Source of the DNA: an uncultured Clostridia bacterium
Lineage (GTDB): Bacteria; Bacillota; Clostridia; TANB77; CAG-508
Assembly: GCA_934168305.1 (NCBI GenBank)
Contig: CAKPNF010000006.1
Span: forward strand, 1-64,000
Reading direction: 5' to 3'
DNA: 64,000 bases
This document shows, piece by piece, positions 61,025 through 64,000 of this stretch. The stretch's first letter is position 1, and each line of letters starts with the position of its first letter. The notes beneath the pieces are model-generated. The model did no database searches. It worked only from the letters and a program-made list of their open reading frames with translations, and was not told where the DNA came from. Both the position numbers and the translations under genes were made by a program.

Positions 61025-61107
61025 TGGTACCGATGGTGGGACTCGAACCCACATGGTTTCCCGCACGATTTTGAGTCGTGTGCGTCTACCAATTCCGCCA
61101 CATCGGC
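61025..61107 (-). tRNA. tRNA-Leu(CAA)
   Basis: A class-II tRNA of 83 nt with encoded CCA. The acceptor GCCGATG pairs with CATCGGT (one G-U), the anticodon arm CACGA-CTCAAAA-TCGTG gives anticodon CAA, which reads UUG, and the T arm has GTTCGAGTCCC. The long variable arm GCGGGAAACCATG region supports Leu. Confidence 0.95.
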
Positions 61108-61226
61108 ATTTATTAAATTCAAATACTTAATTATATTAACACATTTATCTAAAAAAGTCTAGTATTAATATACAAAATTTTATAACATTTCAAAGATATC
61201 GTTACAGTTTACAACCTCAATATGTT

Positions 61227-61390
61227 AATTAGAGTGTAAGGTACATATTAATTTAAAAGTTTTCTCGGTTCAATACGCAATATAAGAATTTCTAAAATAA
61301 ATTAATGGTATCTTTCCAATTAGTCTTCGCTTTGCTCGACATGAACTCTTTCCATAAGTTTATTTAAGAAATTCTAATATTACTCTAATT
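61227..61390. repeat. nested inverted repeat element in a 318-bp gap
   Basis: AATTAGAGT (61227) and ACTCTAATT (61382) are outer arms; AGAATTTCT (61285) and AGAAATTCT (61367) with AAATAAA/TTTATTT and ATGG/CCAT are inner arms. The rest of the gap between tRNA-Leu and the 775-aa gene holds nothing recognisable. It may be a MITE-like remnant or a structured transcript end. Confidence 0.4.
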
Positions 61391-61425
61391 ACATTTAAAA
61401 AGTTTAATTTAATATACATATATTC

Positions 61426-63753
61426 TTATTTATTCTCAATATCCTCTAAATCAACAATTTCGTATTCAAACACATTAACATCTTTAATAGTAAATTCTGA
61501 AAAATCATCTTCTTCATTTTCAAAATCTACAATATTAAACAACTTTTTATCCAATAAATTCAAATGTAAAGTTGATGTATCAACTATCATTTTTGTTGAC
61601 AAATCCATTCCAACCGGTAGCGTTTTATTTTGATTATCATAAAAAATAATATTTGTAAAACCAATTCCTCTTGTTCCCTCTTTTAAGTTAATTTTATATA
61701 AATTGATATTATTTCCGTCATTACTAATCGCTTCTTTTATTTCATTTTCTGGATTTATATTAAAAACATTAATTTCCTTATTCTTTAATTCACCATTATT
61801 AATTGCCTTATATACAGGTAAATTTTCAGGAATAATTCCTTTTTCTAATGCATTTAACAAGTTCAACATTATAACTTGCATTGATAATTTATAACCTATT
61901 GTTCTTGTATTTTTGTTGATTTCTAAAATATTAAATTTATCTTTTGGTAATTCTCTATGCCTTTTATTATTAATTTTTCTAACCATTGTATTACTTCCAA
62001 TAATATTCCCAAAAATATCATACTCTTCTTCATCTAATGACTTGGTTTCTCTTGCTTCATTTTTTAAATTCTTTAAATTTTTTTCTAATTCTTCTGGTGA
62101 AATATTATTATTTTTTATATTGTTTATGACATTTATTAATTCAGTTGTTGCTATATATACACTATCTGTGTCTTCTTTACTTAAATTTTTTCTCTGAATT
62201 TTGTCTAATTTTTTACCAAAACCTTCAATATCTTCTTCATAATTAAATGTTTTCTCTATTTTCTTAATTACATTTACTTCTTCCTGTTCTCCCTCAGGCA
62301 ACACAGTCATTTCGTCTTTATTACTATATTTCCAAAATTCAAAAATACTTTTTTTATGACTATCTATTTCTTCAATATATTTAGTTGCATTCTCAATCTT
62401 TTTAGCCATATTCTTTGTTTTTAATTTTAGTGCATTTACATCCATTAAAAGATTTTTCATATTTGTTTCTAATTCTTCTAATTCTTTATATCTTGTTATT
62501 AATTCTTCTAATGTATAAATTTTTTTGATTGGAATTTTCTTCTTTTCTTTTTTTGTTTCCGTATTTTCTTCTTTTGGTTGTACTTCTATTTCAATATCTT
62601 GCTCTTCATTTTCTTCCACTACTTTTTTGTTGTTCTTTTTACTATATTTAAAATAATATTTAAATTTACCAAAAAAAGTTTTTTTACATTCTAAAAATGT
62701 TGATATTTGCTTTTCTTTTGCCAAATATTCAATTTCCTGCATTGCAACTAGTTCTTGTAATTGTTTCAATTTTTTATTATATAAACGTATTTTACTTTTT
62801 AATTCTTTTCTTCTCTTTAACCCTATTTTATATTGTTCTCTTATAAATTCCACCATATGTTTATATTCAATTTTTTGTCCATCTAAGTAAAATTCTAAGC
62901 TTCCCTTTTCATTAATATTTGTATCAAAATTATAAAAGTTTGGAAGTTCTGTTTGTAATATAAATAATGCTTTTACTAATTTATAAAACTCACTTGCTTC
63001 TTCTGCAGAATTTAACTCTACTTTATAAAATGTTTTTATTTTTTCATATACATTAGTTTCCCCAATAATTTGAATTGATAAATTATCTTTTTTATCATAT
63101 ACTTCATATACTAATGGCCAATCCTTTGTGAAAAGCCACAAATAATTTTCTATATCTTCAAATTCAACTTTTTTTAAATATTTACTTGAATATCTTACAG
63201 CACTTACTGGAACAAAAATTTTTCCTGTTCTTTTATTTTCTATTTGTTTTTTTAATAAATAGAAAAAAGTTGAATAATCTGTATCTTCTGTTGGAACTAT
63301 CATAAAATATTTATCTGTATTTTCTGAATAATATATTTGCCATAAATAATTTCCATGAAATTTAACTTTAAAAGGTATATTCTTATTTAAATTAGCCTGC
63401 TCTTTTTCTATTTTCTCTATTTCTTCAACATCCATGCTCTTTAGCATATTCAAAAAAGTAGTATATTTTAATATATTCTTTTCATTGTCTTTATCCAAAT
63501 ATTCATATAATGGTCTTGCTTTTTTATATTTTTCACTCAATTCCTCTAATCTATTTGTTGGAGATAATAAAATTTGTATATCTTTTATATCTACATATCT
63601 ATATTGTCTATATTGTTTTTCATCATAAAATCTTGGTATTCTATATTCTAACGGTTCAAATTTTTCAAATTTTTCTGGTATATTATCTAAATCCAAACCT
63701 AAATATTCTAGTTTATCTGATATTCCTTCTACTACTTTTTTCTTTCTAGGCAA
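61426..63753 (-). CDS. large coiled-coil protein, 775 aa, function unknown
   Basis: Not recognised. A basic start (MPRKKKVVEG), an Tyr/Phe-rich first third (RIPRFYDEKQYRQYRYVD; FHGNYLWQIYYSENTDKYFMI), a central Lys/Glu coiled coil (about 320-470) with a repeated KKEKKKIP linker, and a last third with strands and acidic C-terminus EYEIVDLEDIEN. No signal peptide or membrane helix. Length and composition suggest a cytoplasmic structural protein of this lineage. Confidence 0.7.
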   Translation of the reverse strand: MPRKKKVVEGISDKLEYLGLDLDNIPEKFEKFEPLEYRIPRFYDEKQYRQYRYVDIKDIQILLSPTNRLEELSEKYKKARPLYEYLDKDNEKNILKYTTFLNMLKSMDVEEIEKIEKEQANLNKNIPFKVKFHGNYLWQIYYSENTDKYFMIVPTEDTDYSTFFYLLKKQIENKRTGKIFVPVSAVRYSSKYLKKVEFEDIENYLWLFTKDWPLVYEVYDKKDNLSIQIIGETNVYEKIKTFYKVELNSAEEASEFYKLVKALFILQTELPNFYNFDTNINEKGSLEFYLDGQKIEYKHMVEFIREQYKIGLKRRKELKSKIRLYNKKLKQLQELVAMQEIEYLAKEKQISTFLECKKTFFGKFKYYFKYSKKNNKKVVEENEEQDIEIEVQPKEENTETKKEKKKIPIKKIYTLEELITRYKELEELETNMKNLLMDVNALKLKTKNMAKKIENATKYIEEIDSHKKSIFEFWKYSNKDEMTVLPEGEQEEVNVIKKIEKTFNYEEDIEGFGKKLDKIQRKNLSKEDTDSVYIATTELINVINNIKNNNISPEELEKNLKNLKNEARETKSLDEEEYDIFGNIIGSNTMVRKINNKRHRELPKDKFNILEINKNTRTIGYKLSMQVIMLNLLNALEKGIIPENLPVYKAINNGELKNKEINVFNINPENEIKEAISNDGNNINLYKINLKEGTRGIGFTNIIFYDNQNKTLPVGMDLSTKMIVDTSTLHLNLLDKKLFNIVDFENEEDDFSEFTIKDVNVFEYEIVDLEDIENK

Positions 63754-63810
63754 TTTAAAAATCTCCCTTCTCTACTTCTTCCATTAATATTTCATTATAA
63801 TATATATTAA

Positions 63811-64000
63811 CTATTTTATAACACTATAAAAATTATCAAACTCATATCCCTGTTGTGTTAAATATTCAATAACTTTAGGTAAAAAATCTACAGTAACTCT
63901 TTTAGCTTGAGAATCATGCATTAATATTACTAAACTATTTTTTGCTTGTGTAGTCTTTTGTAAATTATCCATTAAATACTCTTCTGTAGGGTTAACTTTT
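63811..64000 (-). CDS. polysaccharide deacetylase, C-terminal part (runs off window)
   Basis: The last 62 codons of a NodB-type deacetylase, which removes acetyl groups from peptidoglycan or exported polysaccharide. LVILMHDSQAKRVTVDFLP holds the conserved HDS metal/catalytic region, followed by the usual VIEYLTQQGYEFDNF end. The rest of the gene lies beyond 64000. Confidence 0.85.
   Translation of the reverse strand, partial: KVNPTEEYLMDNLQKTTQAKNSLVILMHDSQAKRVTVDFLPKVIEYLTQQGYEFDNFYSVIK

Noticed and set aside
60910..61122. Open frame across the tRNA-Leu gene
   Set aside because: It reads through the tRNA and a palindromic repeat; no coding character.

Overview
The window is AT-rich DNA (coding regions dominated by A/T-ending codons) from an anaerobic, endospore-forming, low-GC Gram-positive bacterium, most likely an uncultured member of class Clostridia. 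Evidence: a spoIIAA-spoIIAB-sigF cluster with spoIID and spoIIQ, Spo0A boxes, rubrerythrin, FeoB, a SUF-only Fe-S system, a T-box leader, RemA and strong AGGAGG ribosome binding sites. Nearly every gene is on the minus strand; only a 67-aa gene (5689) and an HD-domain gene (40991) are on the plus strand.

Layout. 0.1-3.1 kb: a kinase-like protein, tcdA and mnmA. 3.2-10.1 kb: an Fe-S assembly locus (DtxR-type regulator, sufC, sufB, sufD, sufS, sufU) containing a candidate structured RNA between sufS and sufU. 10.2-11.7 kb: a decayed LPXTG surface protein and a ZIP metal transporter. 11.8-16.4 kb: a T-box leader driving a CheD-like gene, a DUF1653 gene and type-2 ileS. 16.5-36.5 kb: glmM plus a complete Wzx/Wzy-type capsule locus, interrupted at 21.0-23.9 kb by an accessory cassette (ComEC-like metallo-beta-lactamase protein, a 48-aa microprotein, a TIGR04255-like protein, a 221-aa protein) with Spo0A-like boxes. 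36.6-40.8 kb: housekeeping genes gmk, rpoZ, remA, yicC, rsmE. 40.8-42.7 kb: a two-gene module between 21-bp direct repeats. 42.7-49.5 kb: rubrerythrin, spoIIQ, spoIID, sigF, spoIIAB, spoIIAA, ytfJ, ytfI, scpA, recX. 49.5-55.8 kb: a heptad-repeat protein, recA, a peptide-binding protein, feoB. 55.9-60.9 kb: a fructose PTS operon (fruK, fruA, ptsH, ptsI). 61-64 kb: tRNA-Leu, a 775-aa coiled-coil protein and the end of a polysaccharide deacetylase.

The most striking observation concerns translation. Three conserved genes, sufD, sigF and feoB, are each split by a +1 frameshift, and in each the split is at the same tetranucleotide: an in-frame CGG followed by A, where skipping one C gives a GGA glycine codon and restores the full protein (360, 243 and 712 aa). 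By my reading no other conserved gene in the window contains an in-frame CGG codon; the only others are in small or accessory ORFs, and none of those is followed by A. This suggests recurrent, possibly programmed, +1 frameshifting or four-base decoding at CGGA.

Two families of short palindromic repeats (about 29-32 bp) recur. Members sit in 5' untranslated regions upstream of the Shine-Dalgarno sequence of mnmA, ileS, fruK, sufD, sufC, the DtxR-type gene, glmM and fruA, sometimes as exact inverted pairs. All calls come from reading the sequence; no database search was possible.
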